Source: Deltaproteobacteria bacterium
GTDB taxonomy: Bacteria > Desulfobacterota > GWC2-55-46
Length of the DNA stretch: 32,052 nt
Reading direction: 5' to 3'
Assembly: GCA_016219025.1 (NCBI GenBank)
Contig: JACRCM010000085.1
Span: forward strand, 1 to 32,052
The notes beneath the pieces were generated by a model, which worked only from the letters and a program-made list of their open reading frames with translations, made no database searches and was not told where the DNA came from. Positions within the stretch are counted from its first letter, which is position 1, and each line of letters begins with the position of its first letter. Positions 8,060-18,063 of this stretch are shown piece by piece. Made by a program: the position numbers and the translations under genes.

Positions 8060-8587
8060 TTATCCCCTGCCTGTAGCGAATGCGTAACGCCTTCTTATGC
8101 CGGCAAGGATGCCGATCATCCGCTCGGTCCTGTAATCCGGGTATGTCCAGGGGAGCGGCTTGAAGGAATTACCCGTATAAACGAGCGTGAGGTCGGCGTA
8201 TACCCCTGAGCCGATGTATATCCTGTGCGCGAAGTCCTTGCACGACGCAAGGATGAACCTCGGGAGCGCGATTATACCGGGGTCTATGTTTACCCCGCGA
8301 GCGCCGTCAGCCGCCGCGAGCGCGTCTTCGAGCCCGTTGGTGAATGTCTTTATCCCGGCCAGCGCGTCCTCGCCGACGAGCGTTTCAAATGAGCAGACGC
8401 GCCTCTGAAGCCCGTGCCCGAATTCCTCTTCGTAGTAGGACGTGGAGTCAAACGGCAAGGGCTCGCTCAGGAAGTCCAGCGGGCCGAATCGAACTCTGAG
8501 CGCCTCAAGCGTCCCGGCGAAGAGGCCCGGCACGCCGGTAAAGACGCTCGTCACGAGCTTGACCTTCGGAGTATTGCGCGGCCTCAA
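8060..8587 (-). CDS. DUF4416 family protein
   Basis: PVKLVTSVFTG-type start, SEPLPFDSTSYYEEEFG, NIDPGIIALPRFILASCKDFAHRIYIGSGVYADLTLVY, PWTYPDYRT; matches my recollection of DUF4416. Confidence 0.8.
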   Translation of the reverse strand: MRPRNTPKVKLVTSVFTGVPGLFAGTLEALRVRFGPLDFLSEPLPFDSTSYYEEEFGHGLQRRVCSFETLVGEDALAGIKTFTNGLEDALAAADGARGVNIDPGIIALPRFILASCKDFAHRIYIGSGVYADLTLVYTGNSFKPLPWTYPDYRTERMIGILAGIRRRYAFATGRG

Positions 8588-8596
8588 GCGGCCCCC

Positions 8597-9607
8597 TCAG
8601 TTTTGCGGCTTTATCTTCAGCCCCGCTGCCACCGCCGAGAGGAGCTCGTCCGGTGCCACCGTGGCGGTGCCCACCTTGCCCACGACCACGCCTCCCGCGA
8701 AGTTCGCAAGGACGGCGGCCTCCCTGTAGGCCGCGCCGGAGGCGAGGGCCAGGGCCAGCGTGCCGATGACCGTATCCCCGGCGCCGCTTACGTCGAAGAC
8801 CTCTTTGGCCACGGTCGGGATGTGGGTCTCGCAGTCCTGCTCGAAGAGGCTCATGCCGTGCTCTCCGCGCGTTATGAGGAGCGCGGCGCATCCGAGCTTG
8901 TTGAAGAGCACCTCTCCTGCCCTGTGGAGCGAGGCGTCGTCCTCTATCTCCACGCCGGACGCCTGGGACGCCTCAAGGTTGTTCGGCGTCACCACGGACG
9001 CGCCGGCGTAATATTCAAAGTGCTCGACCTTGGGGTCGATGGCGATGGGCTTGCCGAGCGCCCGGCACATGCCGATGGTCTCCTCCACGAGCGGCCTCGT
9101 CACCAGCCCCTTGGCATAGTCGGATATCACCGCCACGTCCACCTCCTTGACCGCCTTTGCGATGTAGGAGACGACCTTCGCGGTGCACGCCGGGTCTATC
9201 TTGTCCTTCTTCTCCCTGTCGAACCGCACGACCTGCTGGCCGTGCGCTATGACGCGGGTCTTGATGGTCGTCGGCCTCTTGGCGTCGACGATGATCCCGT
9301 CCGTCGGGATGGAGCGCTCCTTCAGGACGCCGAGGAGTTTTGCCCCGTCCTCGTCCCTGCCGATGACCCCGGTGACGAGGGAAGAGCCGCCGAGGCTGTG
9401 TATGTTGTTTACGACGTTGGCGCTGCCCCCGAGCATGAGGGACTCGGACGTCACCTCGACCACCGGCACCGGCGCCTCCGGGGAGATGCGCCGGACCTTG
9501 CCCCAGATGAAGTGGTCCATGATGAGGTCGCCGATGACGAGCACGCGCGCCTTCTTGAAGCGGCCGATAAGGGCCTCGGCCCTCTTGAGACTGAGGAGTT
9601 TATGCAT
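8597..9607 (-). CDS. rfaE1: D-glycero-beta-D-manno-heptose-7-phosphate kinase (RfaE domain I)
   Basis: PfkB-type: VLVIGDLIMDHFIWGKVRRISPEAPVPVVEV, LGGSANVVNNIHSLGG, VFDVSGAGDTVIGTLALAL; ends without the adenylyltransferase domain. Confidence 0.93.
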   Translation of the reverse strand: MHKLLSLKRAEALIGRFKKARVLVIGDLIMDHFIWGKVRRISPEAPVPVVEVTSESLMLGGSANVVNNIHSLGGSSLVTGVIGRDEDGAKLLGVLKERSIPTDGIIVDAKRPTTIKTRVIAHGQQVVRFDREKKDKIDPACTAKVVSYIAKAVKEVDVAVISDYAKGLVTRPLVEETIGMCRALGKPIAIDPKVEHFEYYAGASVVTPNNLEASQASGVEIEDDASLHRAGEVLFNKLGCAALLITRGEHGMSLFEQDCETHIPTVAKEVFDVSGAGDTVIGTLALALASGAAYREAAVLANFAGGVVVGKVGTATVAPDELLSAVAAGLKIKPQN

Positions 9608-9623
9608 AAAAGGTGGACAACGG

Positions 9624-10733
9624 TTAAGAAATCCCTTCCATCAATTCGAGGAATGCGGCTACATTCCGCTCTATGGTGTATCTCGCGGCGATCTCCCTGG
9701 CCGCATCGCCTGCCTTCGCGCGAACGCCGTTATCGGTCAATGCCAGAACCCTCTCGGCAAGACCTGCCGCGTCCATGGGGTCGTCGATTACCGCGTTGTA
9801 GCCCGCCGGAGAGAGTATCTCGGCGGCACCGTTGGCCTTTGACGTGATGACGGGCAGCCCGGCCGCCATGGCCTCCAAACAGGCGTTGCTGAAGGGTTCG
9901 TATATGGACGGCAGGACGAATATGTCGCCCGCCTGATAATATTCCGCTGCCCCCGCGACCGGCCCTTTGAATGCCACCCTGTCGCCGACCCCGAGCCGCG
10001 CGGCCTCCCGCAGATATTTCGCGGGGCGGCCTTTCCCGATGACGAGGAGCCTGATGTCGCCCTTGTCCCGCAGGAGGCCAAGGCCGCGAACCGCGGTCAT
10101 AAGTCCCTTCCTCTCGAAGCCTGAGCCTACGAAGAGGAGTAGCAGCGCGCTATCCGGGATGCCGAGAGAACGTCTTATCTCAGCGCGTTTACCGGCGTTG
10201 ACGGCGGGCGCGTCCAGACCATTATATATAACACATATCCGCTTTTCTGGCAAACCATAATGCCTTATGATGTCCGCCTTGACCATCGCGGAGTTGGCAG
10301 CCACCTTCTTGAGCCTCGCGTCGGAAAACATCCTTTTCTCAAGGTGCAGCAGGACGGCGTGGAGCGGGTTGAGCCTTATGATGAGGCGCTTCAGCGGGGA
10401 TACGGTCAGTCCCCTCCGCATGAGCCATTCCCTGTGGCAGCCGTCGCCCGCGCGGTATATGTCCTGACAGTATGTCCGCTCAAGGCTTATGACGCAATCG
10501 GGCCTGACCTTGTCCACCAGCCTCGCGGCGTTGTGCGCGAAGCACAGTGGTTTTAGAAAAGACGGCCCCATGACCCTGACCCTGTGCACGGCCACGCCCG
10601 GCCCTTCGGGCCACTCGGTTGAGAAGACCTCGAGCGTGTGCCCACGCCGCCGGAGTTCCGCCATGAACCTTCTGAGGAAGACTTCGGCCCCGCCGTATGG
10701 CGAGTATTTGTATCGTATCAAACCTATCCGCAC
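9624..10733 (-). CDS. GT4 glycosyltransferase (WaaG/RfaG-like)
   Basis: GTG start VRIGLIRYKYSPYGGAEVFLRRFM; CVIYNGLD; FVGSGFERKGL; VLPSIYEPFSNACLEAMAAGLPVITS. Confidence 0.85.
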   Translation of the reverse strand: MRIGLIRYKYSPYGGAEVFLRRFMAELRRRGHTLEVFSTEWPEGPGVAVHRVRVMGPSFLKPLCFAHNAARLVDKVRPDCVISLERTYCQDIYRAGDGCHREWLMRRGLTVSPLKRLIIRLNPLHAVLLHLEKRMFSDARLKKVAANSAMVKADIIRHYGLPEKRICVIYNGLDAPAVNAGKRAEIRRSLGIPDSALLLLFVGSGFERKGLMTAVRGLGLLRDKGDIRLLVIGKGRPAKYLREAARLGVGDRVAFKGPVAGAAEYYQAGDIFVLPSIYEPFSNACLEAMAAGLPVITSKANGAAEILSPAGYNAVIDDPMDAAGLAERVLALTDNGVRAKAGDAAREIAARYTIERNVAAFLELMEGIS

Positions 10734-10765
10734 GCGAATGCCCCAAAAACAACGGAGGATGGCGG

Positions 10766-11797
10766 CTAAGCGCCCCATGCCTCCCGCAGCTTATTAAACG
10801 CCTCGAACGCCTCAGCCGCGTTCACCTCAGCCGCTGACCCGCCCTTTTTCAGTATTATATGCGGCACGCCCCAGGGAGACCAGCGTCTAACGCCGGTGGT
10901 ACCCCAGATTGTGAGTATCGGCTTGCCGAGCCCGGCGGCTATGTGCATGGCCCCGCCGTCGCAGCATACCACGCAATCGGCAAGGCTCAGCGCCGCGATA
11001 AGTTCACCGAGCCGCTCAGTCCTGTAGGAGACCGGCTTTTTTTTCATGGACGAGGCGAGCCATTCGGCGTCCTGATCGTCCCCGGGGTGTAGCGGGTTGT
11101 TGCCAGCGCCAGGAGACCACAGGAGCAGGATGCGGCAATCGAAGGCCGATTGTATCATATCCCCGAGTTCGCGGAACCGTTCTCTGGGCCACTTGTTTTG
11201 AGACCGCCTCGACGAGATGTGGAAGGCTATGAGCCTCTCGCCCTCTCGCGCACCGGCGTCCCTGAGCCGCCCGGACGCCTCATCCGCATCCGTTGCGCCG
11301 GGCCGGAGCACGAGCGACGGGGCCGCCCCGGTGACGCCGAGCGCGGAGACGAGCCTCATCATGGCCTCCACCTCGTGCATTGGAGACGCTGGCGGGGCAA
11401 CGGGCCGGTTGTAGCAGATCGACGAGCCGCGCTCAGGCGAGATGCCTATCCGCTCCTTTGCGCCGGTTGCAAACGTATATCTTGCGAGCCTCGCGCTCCA
11501 TGCGTAACTGCATCCTATGGCCGCGTCAAAGGACGCGGCGCGGATGCGGCGGATTTCTTTAAGATTGTTGAACCATACGCCTGTGCGTCCTTTGCCGCCG
11601 GAGTGTTTCCATTTTTCGTAGACGTAGACCTCGTCCACGTCCGGGTTGTTCAGTATCACGTCGGCGTTGTACGAGTTGACGAGCGCCGCGATGCGCGCGC
11701 GAGGCCAGCGCAGGCGCAGCGCCCTGATGGCCGGGGTCGTGCAAACGAGGTCGCCGATGTTGTCGCGGCGGATGAAGATGACGCTTTTTATGTCCAT
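10766..11797 (-). CDS. GT9 (ADP-heptose:LPS heptosyltransferase-like) glycosyltransferase; lacks the C-terminal Cys cluster
   Basis: MDIKSVIFIRRDNIGDLVCTTPAIRALR, ISSRRSQNKWPRERF, VCCDGGAMHIAAGLGKPILTIWG. Confidence 0.85.
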   Translation of the reverse strand: MDIKSVIFIRRDNIGDLVCTTPAIRALRLRWPRARIAALVNSYNADVILNNPDVDEVYVYEKWKHSGGKGRTGVWFNNLKEIRRIRAASFDAAIGCSYAWSARLARYTFATGAKERIGISPERGSSICYNRPVAPPASPMHEVEAMMRLVSALGVTGAAPSLVLRPGATDADEASGRLRDAGAREGERLIAFHISSRRSQNKWPRERFRELGDMIQSAFDCRILLLWSPGAGNNPLHPGDDQDAEWLASSMKKKPVSYRTERLGELIAALSLADCVVCCDGGAMHIAAGLGKPILTIWGTTGVRRWSPWGVPHIILKKGGSAAEVNAAEAFEAFNKLREAWGA

Positions 11798-11800
11798 CGC

Positions 11801-12943
11801 CTATGCCGCATCGCGCCCCGGTATGACGTTGAAGACCCGCTTCATCACGTCGTCAACGGTTATCCCGGCCACGCACCTCCTGTCGCCGTACCTGCACTCG
11901 TAAGGCGCTCTGAAGGTGTGCGAGCACGGGATGCAGCCGACGTCGTTTCTCTGGATTATCTGCGCCTTCCCGCCGGTCGGCCTCTGGTCGATCATATTGC
12001 ACGGCCCGGCGATGTCGATGACCGGCACACCCAGGGCGTCGGCCATGTATATCAGTCCCGTATCGACGCCTATCATCAGGGAGAGTCCCTTTATCAGCGC
12101 CGGGAGTTCCTCAAGAGAGGCACCGCCGCAGAGATTCTCCACGCGCCTGTTCTTGTTTATCGACCCCGCTATCTCGATGGCCAGCGGCGCGTCCCTTTCC
12201 GTACCGAAGAGGACGATGGCCGCGTCCGTCGAGGCGATGACCTCCCTTGCAAGCTCCGCGAAGTTCTTCCTGCCCCAGTCCTTCATGGCGTTGCCGGTAG
12301 AGAGCGCGATGCCGACGAACGGCTCATCCGCGTCCCTGAAAAAACCCGCGAACCTGGCTGCGGCGCCGGGCGGCGGGTAGACCTCCTTGGCCGTGTTTTC
12401 GCATTTGGCGATCCCGAACGGGCGGAGGGCCTCAAGGTACGTCTCAAGCGCGGTCTTCGGGTAGAGGTGGTAGACGAGGGCGGTGTTGAAGGTGAGCAGT
12501 TCCTTGAGCGTCCTGCCGAGGTAATCCGGGTAGACCGAGACCCGCTCAGGTATCATGGCCCAGAACGCGGCGAGTATATTCGTCGCGTTGGGCAGGAGGA
12601 TGAGCGCAGCCGAGTAATCTTTTTTACGGAGGGAACGGGCGAGCATGAGCTTGCCCATAAGCCCCTTCGTCTTTTTTCTGTCGATTATTATTATCTCGTC
12701 TATGTGCGGGTTGTGCCGGATTACAGGCTCCGAGACCCAGTCGATCGCCACGCCGAGCCGCCATGACGGATGGACGCGCTTTATCTCGCGGAATACCGGC
12801 GTGGCGCAGATCATGTCGCCGATCTTAGCGGTCTGGAATACCAGTATGGAATCCCGTTCGCGCCTCTTTCCCCGTCCGCCGCAGAGGCGCGAGAGGATGA
12901 AGACGAACGGATATGTCATATAGGCGAAGAGGAGATATATCAA
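11801..12943 (-). CDS. GT9 (heptosyltransferase-like) glycosyltransferase
   Basis: ILVFQTAKIGDMICATPVFREIKRVHP, GVDTGLIYMADALGVPVIDIAGP, CIPCSHTFRAPYECRYGDRRCVAGITVDDV. Confidence 0.82.
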   Translation of the reverse strand: MIYLLFAYMTYPFVFILSRLCGGRGKRRERDSILVFQTAKIGDMICATPVFREIKRVHPSWRLGVAIDWVSEPVIRHNPHIDEIIIIDRKKTKGLMGKLMLARSLRKKDYSAALILLPNATNILAAFWAMIPERVSVYPDYLGRTLKELLTFNTALVYHLYPKTALETYLEALRPFGIAKCENTAKEVYPPPGAAARFAGFFRDADEPFVGIALSTGNAMKDWGRKNFAELAREVIASTDAAIVLFGTERDAPLAIEIAGSINKNRRVENLCGGASLEELPALIKGLSLMIGVDTGLIYMADALGVPVIDIAGPCNMIDQRPTGGKAQIIQRNDVGCIPCSHTFRAPYECRYGDRRCVAGITVDDVMKRVFNVIPGRDAA

Positions 12944-14175
12944 TGATTAACCCCTGAGAGCGTCTCGTCGAAGACGTTCGATACCGCCGCGGCGTATTTC
13001 TCTATCCCGAATTCCGATATGACCCGTCTCCTGCCCGCCTCGCCCAGCGCGGTCATGGCCTTCCTGTCCGAGGCGAGTTCCCTGAGCGCCGAGGCTATGG
13101 CGGACGCCCTGTCGCCTTTGTCGGCGAGGACGCGGCCCGTCTCTTTGTCCAATATCATCTCCGCGGCCCCGGCCACGTTGAAGGCGATGACCGGCCTGGC
13201 CGAGAGCATGGCCTCCATTATGACTCGCGGGAAGCCCTCTTTTTCAGAGGGTAGGACGAATATGTCCATCGCGTTTATATAGGATAGGGCGTCGTTGGAA
13301 AACCCGGTAAAGCGCGTCCTCTCCATGATGCCGAGCCTTGCGGCGGTCTCCATGAGCGCGTCTTTCTCAGGGCCGTTGCCCACGACCACGCAAAACGCGC
13401 CTTTTTGCATGGAGGCGGCCTCAAGGAGGAGCGCCACCCTTTTTCTCTTGATGAGCGAGCCGACCGTGCCTATTACGAGCGTCTTTTCATCGGCGCCGAG
13501 TTCTTTCCTGACTTCATCCCGGCCACGCGCCGGCCTTGCCGTCACGTCTATCCCATTGTATATGACCGCGCATTTCGATGGAAGGACTCCGCTCGCCGTA
13601 AGCCCGTCGCGCACGCCGTTTGACACGCAGATAACCCGCGCCACGAGCCTGTTTACGGCCTCGGCCTCCACCTGATTGAGGCTCGTCTCTATCCTCGCGT
13701 GCTGGATGCAGGGGATGCCGGCGGCGTTGGCCGCGATTATGCCCTCAAGGTTGGAGGATGGCTGGTTGTTCATGTAGAGGAGGTCGAACCCGCCCTCCCG
13801 GATGACATGGAGTATGCGTCCGGCGTCCGGCATTATCCTGGACTTGAAGTCGAAATAGAAGAGATACTTTTTCTTCAGGCCCGGGCAGAGGAAGAAGACC
13901 GAGCGGGCCGTCTCTCTTAGCGCCTTCATGCCTGCCCCTGGGCGCGTCTGGTCGAGTTGAATGAACCTGACTCCCAACCTCTCAAGCTCCGTCTTAACGT
14001 CAGACCCTTCGCCTTTTTTGTAATTATTATAAAAGAGCGCGCTCATGGCGTATCTTTTTTTGTCTACGCGGCGCACAAGCTCGATGAGGCTGTTGGTGCC
14101 GCCTCCCCACTCCTTGCCTGTGTCGAGTATGAGTATCTTTTTGGCGGCCTGCCCAAATTTCGAGTTTTTCAGCAA
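12940..14175 (-). CDS. GT4 glycosyltransferase
   Basis: KKILILDTGKEWGGGTNSLIELVRR, VIYNGIDV, GTVGSLIKRKRVALLLEA, FVLPSEKEGFPRVIMEAMLSARPVIAFNVAGAAEMI; predicted TTG start lies inside a dispersed repeat. Confidence 0.85.
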   Translation of the reverse strand: MLKNSKFGQAAKKILILDTGKEWGGGTNSLIELVRRVDKKRYAMSALFYNNYKKGEGSDVKTELERLGVRFIQLDQTRPGAGMKALRETARSVFFLCPGLKKKYLFYFDFKSRIMPDAGRILHVIREGGFDLLYMNNQPSSNLEGIIAANAAGIPCIQHARIETSLNQVEAEAVNRLVARVICVSNGVRDGLTASGVLPSKCAVIYNGIDVTARPARGRDEVRKELGADEKTLVIGTVGSLIKRKRVALLLEAASMQKGAFCVVVGNGPEKDALMETAARLGIMERTRFTGFSNDALSYINAMDIFVLPSEKEGFPRVIMEAMLSARPVIAFNVAGAAEMILDKETGRVLADKGDRASAIASALRELASDRKAMTALGEAGRRRVISEFGIEKYAAAVSNVFDETLSGVNH

Positions 14176-14176
14176 C
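14144..14176 (-). repeat. 33-bp dispersed repeat, copy 2
   Basis: Minus strand GTTGCTGAAAAACTCGAAATTTGGGCAGGCCGC. Confidence 0.75.
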
Positions 14177-14187
14177 TTTTTGGCATC

Positions 14188-15315
14188 CTATCCGCGTCCG
14201 AGCCGCGAGATTATCGTCTCAACCGCCGCCGAGACCTCGTCCACGGTTATCGCCTCCATGCAGCGCTGGTACGCGCACTTCTTGCTTACGCACGGTTCGC
14301 ACGCGCGCGGCTTCTGTATGACGACGTGCCTGTCCGTGTCGTAGAGCGGCCCGGTCTTTCTTGCGTCGGCAACGGCGTATAGCGCCACGACCGGGGCGCC
14401 AGCGGTTATCGCCACGTGCATGGGGCCGGTGTCGCCGGTCACGAGGCACTGGAGACGCCTTATGAGGGGCGGCAGCTGCGCGAGCGGGAGCCTGCCTGCC
14501 GTCACGATGACGCCGTTGCCTATGCCCTTTGCGATGCCTTCGCAAAGTCCGGCCTCCTGAGGCGAGCCGGTGAGTATTATCTTTGCCGACGGGTGCGCCG
14601 CGAGGAGCCGTTTGCCGAGCTCGATATAGCGGTCAGGGAACCACTGCCTGCTGATAGTCGATGCGCCCGGCTGAAAGCCTATGGCGATGCCGTCCTTGCT
14701 CAGACCGTTTGCGTGGAGGAAGCCCTCCGCAGCCGCGCCGGTCTCCTTGTCGACGAAGAGTTCCATCCGCAAGTCATTGGTCTTGCACCCGGCAAGGGCG
14801 GCGGTCATCAGGCGCGCCTCTATGCCGTGCCCCAGGTCTTTCCAGCCGAGCACGGGCGTCCTGTTGGAGAGGAGGAAGTTGAAGGCGCTGTCGTTCGGGA
14901 GCTTGAATATGAAGCGCGCGCCTGAGAGCCACGCGAGCGGGGTTGCCTGCGGTTCGTTCCCGTGGAATATCAACGCGAGGCCGGGTTTGAAGGCGCGCAG
15001 CGCCTTGGCCGTGGCGTAGAACCTCTTCCAGCCCCCGTAATAGGGGACGGCCCTGTCTATGTACGGGCTGTTTGCGAATAGCTCCATATTGGCGTTGTTG
15101 AAGAGCGCCGCTATGTGCGCCCTCGGATACGCCTTTCTCACGGCGCGTATCGCGGGCGTCGAGAGGAGCGTGTCGCCTATGGCCGTTGATGAGATGATGA
15201 GGATGTTCCGTGCCGCGCCCGGCGCGAACGCCTCGATGGAGGCCGGTCTCCGGTCGAGCGCCTTGAGAAGTCTCAGGGACAGGTAAATGAGCGTATCGAG
15301 CGGGCGAAGAGCCAT
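14188..15315 (-). CDS. GT9 heptosyltransferase-like glycosyltransferase
   Basis: NILIISSTAIGDTLLSTPAIRAVRKAYP, IGFQPGASTISRQWFPDRYIELGKRL, VTGDTGPMHVAITAGAPVVALY, CEPCVSKKCAYQRCMEAITVDEV. Confidence 0.87.
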   Translation of the reverse strand: MALRPLDTLIYLSLRLLKALDRRPASIEAFAPGAARNILIISSTAIGDTLLSTPAIRAVRKAYPRAHIAALFNNANMELFANSPYIDRAVPYYGGWKRFYATAKALRAFKPGLALIFHGNEPQATPLAWLSGARFIFKLPNDSAFNFLLSNRTPVLGWKDLGHGIEARLMTAALAGCKTNDLRMELFVDKETGAAAEGFLHANGLSKDGIAIGFQPGASTISRQWFPDRYIELGKRLLAAHPSAKIILTGSPQEAGLCEGIAKGIGNGVIVTAGRLPLAQLPPLIRRLQCLVTGDTGPMHVAITAGAPVVALYAVADARKTGPLYDTDRHVVIQKPRACEPCVSKKCAYQRCMEAITVDEVSAAVETIISRLGRG

Positions 15316-15318
15316 GCC

Positions 15319-16110
15319 TTAACGTTTGATCCTCGCGTAGACCCCGGCCAGCACCGGGTTCGTGTATATCATTAGTCTCGTCTTGAACCACGCCACCCCG
15401 TCCTTCGCCGGTATCCGTTTAATCTCCCGGAGGCCGTCTCCGGGCCTGACCGTGCCGAAGCGCGTGGTGAAGAGGCCGGAATACCCGGCCTCCCGCGCCA
15501 TCTCAACGGCCTTTTTGCTGTGGCGTCCCTTGGGCCAGCAGAGGTGGGAGCAGGGGGTGCCAAGCTCGTTCTCGATGGTCTGCTTCGACGAGCGGAGTTC
15601 CAGGCTGAGCATGTCGAACGGTATCGCGTCGCACAGGCAGTGCGTGGCCGTGTGCGACTGGAACTCGACCAGGCCGCTCTCCCTCATCTCCCTCGCCATT
15701 GCCCAGGTCAACACCGCCTTGTTCCACTGCCCGCCGGCGATAAGCTCCTTGGCCCCTTGATGCGAGGGGCATTTGATGAGCGCCAGGTCTTGCGGTGGGC
15801 CCGACGCCGTAGCCTTGCTCGCCCAATCGGTCACTATGAAGACGGCGGCCTTTATGCCGTAGCGTTTCAATATCGGCCATGCGTGCACATAGTTGTCGAG
15901 ATACCCGTCGTCGAAGGTGACGGCCACGCACCGCTCCTTCGGCTTGAACTCGCCCCTGATGAAGGCGGCCACCTCGTCGAGCGAGAGCGTGCGGAAGCCC
16001 GCCTCCTTGACGTGGCGCATCTGCGCCTCGAAGACCTCAGGCGCGACCGTGATCATATCCCCCTTGTTGGGGTTTACGTGGTGGTACATGAATACTGGAA
16101 GCGTCGGCAT
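15319..16110 (-). CDS. Polysaccharide deacetylase family protein
   Basis: PVFMYHHVNPNKGDMITV, VAVTFDDGYLDNYVHAWPILKRYGIKAAVFIVT, EFQSHTATH, LCWPKGRHS. Confidence 0.9.
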   Translation of the reverse strand: MPTLPVFMYHHVNPNKGDMITVAPEVFEAQMRHVKEAGFRTLSLDEVAAFIRGEFKPKERCVAVTFDDGYLDNYVHAWPILKRYGIKAAVFIVTDWASKATASGPPQDLALIKCPSHQGAKELIAGGQWNKAVLTWAMAREMRESGLVEFQSHTATHCLCDAIPFDMLSLELRSSKQTIENELGTPCSHLCWPKGRHSKKAVEMAREAGYSGLFTTRFGTVRPGDGLREIKRIPAKDGVAWFKTRLMIYTNPVLAGVYARIKR

Positions 16111-16124
16111 AAGTTCACCTCGTC

Positions 16125-17237
16125 TCAGGATGTGTGTGTCCGCGCCCGCCGTTCCTCAACAAGCCCGCTATAGAGCGCAAAGAGCCTCTCGGCCATCTTA
16201 TCGGTCGAATATTCAGCCTCCACCATCGCGCGCCCGGCCTCGCCCATGCGCCGGAGCGCGTCCCGGTCGAGGAGGAGTTTCGTTATGGCGTCGGCGAGCG
16301 CCGCCGGGTCTTCGGGCGGCACGAGGAGGCCGGTTGCGCCTTCGCGCACGACCTCCGGCACCCCTCCCACCGCCGAGGCGACGACGGCCTTTTTCATGGC
16401 CGACGCCTCGAGTATGGACGTGCCAAGCGCCTCCTGAAGGGTCGGCAGCACGAAGAGGTCAATGCCCTTGAGCACCGTCGGCACGTCGGGGCGGAGTCCG
16501 AGGAGCCTGACCCGCTCCCCAACGCCGAGTTCCCTGATCCTTGCCTCGATATTCTCCTTCTGCGCCCCGTCCCCGGCGAATACGAAGACGCAGTCGGGCA
16601 CAGCCTCTATGATGCGTGGCATGGCGTCGAGGAGCACGTGGTGCCCCTTCTTGCGCCTGAGGATAGCCACGACTCCCACTACGAGCGTATCCCTGCCCAC
16701 GCCGAGTTCGTCCCGGAGCGTATTCTGCGTCGAGTCCGGGTCGAACCTTTTAAGGTCCACCCCGGTTGGCACGCACACGACCCGGCCCGCGTCGATACCC
16801 TTGTCCTCGACGAGATATTTCCTCACGAACTCGCTCACCGTGACGACCCTGTGGGGCAGGCGCGAGTAGGTTATCCGCGAGGTTATCGGCAGCGCGAGGT
16901 GCCGGGTGCGGACGACTACGGGCCTTCTGGACGAGAGCCTGCCCGCTATCGCGCCAAGGAGACTGTCGTCCCCGCTGTGCGTGCAGACGCAGTCCACGGC
17001 CTCGGCCTTTACAAGCCGCATGATGAAGCGCACCGCCGAGACGTCCCGGTTGGAGCGCATCTCGTGGAGGACGACCTCTATACCGGCGTCAGTCGCGCGC
17101 TTGCGGAGCTTGCTTCCGGGCTTGCAGAGTATTATCGGACGCGCCCCGAGCCGCTTTAGACCCAGACACTCATGGAGCGTCCTGTTCTCCTGGCCGCCCC
17201 ATCCGAGGGACGATTCCGTATGTAATACAGTGAGCAT
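16125..17237 (-). CDS. GT4 glycosyltransferase
   Basis: MLTVLHTESSLGWGGQENRTLHECLGL, VCVPTGVDLKRFDPD, VGVVAILRRKKGHHVLLDAMP, FVLPTLQEALGTSILEASAMKKAVVASAVGGVPEVV. Confidence 0.87.
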   Translation of the reverse strand: MLTVLHTESSLGWGGQENRTLHECLGLKRLGARPIILCKPGSKLRKRATDAGIEVVLHEMRSNRDVSAVRFIMRLVKAEAVDCVCTHSGDDSLLGAIAGRLSSRRPVVVRTRHLALPITSRITYSRLPHRVVTVSEFVRKYLVEDKGIDAGRVVCVPTGVDLKRFDPDSTQNTLRDELGVGRDTLVVGVVAILRRKKGHHVLLDAMPRIIEAVPDCVFVFAGDGAQKENIEARIRELGVGERVRLLGLRPDVPTVLKGIDLFVLPTLQEALGTSILEASAMKKAVVASAVGGVPEVVREGATGLLVPPEDPAALADAITKLLLDRDALRRMGEAGRAMVEAEYSTDKMAERLFALYSGLVEERRARTHTS

Positions 17238-17342
17238 TGTCCAGGGTAGTTGCCGATTCGTCGGCGTACTTAAATAAGTTATCGGCAGATATGGCAAATA
17301 TCATAAGGGGGTATGCGCCGGGCCGGGTTTAGAGTCCGTGAC

Positions 17343-18023
17343 TCAGGTCATGCGCTCGAGCCTGACGATTATATGGTCGCCAAGCAGGGCCTCCCTGGAG
17401 GCGAGGAGTCTTATCAGGGCTGCCTTCCTCTTGTCCCTTTCAAAAAAGAGGCCCGCGAGGTATATGGCCTTTAGCATCAAGTAGACAAATAGGGCGGAAT
17501 TTTTCTTCCGGGAGGCCGCCACGTCCTTGACTTCAAGGCCGTTTTTTCCGCCGAGTCCGATGATGTCAACGAGCGAAATCGGATTATATACGATGGCGTC
17601 CCAGCCCTTTCCAGCGTCGATCGTCCTTATGGGCTTGAAGGCCGGGAAATAGCCCCTCTGAAAAAACGAGAGCCGCGAGGCCGCGTTCAGGACGTTTGGC
17701 GTGCTTATCACCGCGCTGCCTCCGGGCCTGAGCACGCGGCTGAACTCCCTCATGAGCGCCGCGTGGTTTTCAAGGTACTGCATGGACTCGCTGCATAGCA
17801 CATAGTCGAAGGAGCCCGCGCAAAAGGGCAACGGCGCGTTGAGGTCGGCCCTAACGAATGCGCCTTTTGCCCCCGGCGTCTCATAAAGGTCCATGGAGAT
17901 AACATGAAACCCCTTCTCCCGGAGCGCCGAGGCTAACGCGTCCGTGCCTGAGCCGGCGTCAAGGAGCCTGCCGGGCCTGAGCCTTTCGATGAACCTTATG
18001 GTCTCCCTCTGATGGGTCTTCAA
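17343..18023 (-). CDS. Class I SAM-dependent methyltransferase
   Basis: RLRPGRLLDAGSGTDALASALREKGFHVISMDLYE (SAM motif I), FDYVLCSESMQYLENHAALMREFSRVLRPGGSAVISTPN. Confidence 0.85.
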   Translation of the reverse strand: MKTHQRETIRFIERLRPGRLLDAGSGTDALASALREKGFHVISMDLYETPGAKGAFVRADLNAPLPFCAGSFDYVLCSESMQYLENHAALMREFSRVLRPGGSAVISTPNVLNAASRLSFFQRGYFPAFKPIRTIDAGKGWDAIVYNPISLVDIIGLGGKNGLEVKDVAASRKKNSALFVYLMLKAIYLAGLFFERDKRKAALIRLLASREALLGDHIIVRLERMT

Positions 18024-18063
18024 ATGGGTTATCGGTTATGGAAATTCTGATTTATCCTGTTTT

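Noticed and set aside
8414-9847. 477-aa plus-strand ORF opposite rfaE1/GT4
   Set aside because: Antisense to well-supported coding genes; low-complexity Arg/His/Val-rich product typical of spurious ORFs in GC-rich DNA.
11150-12766. 538-aa plus-strand ORF opposite two GT9 genes
   Set aside because: Antisense shadow ORF with no recognisable domain; both genes on the minus strand have clear GT9 motifs.
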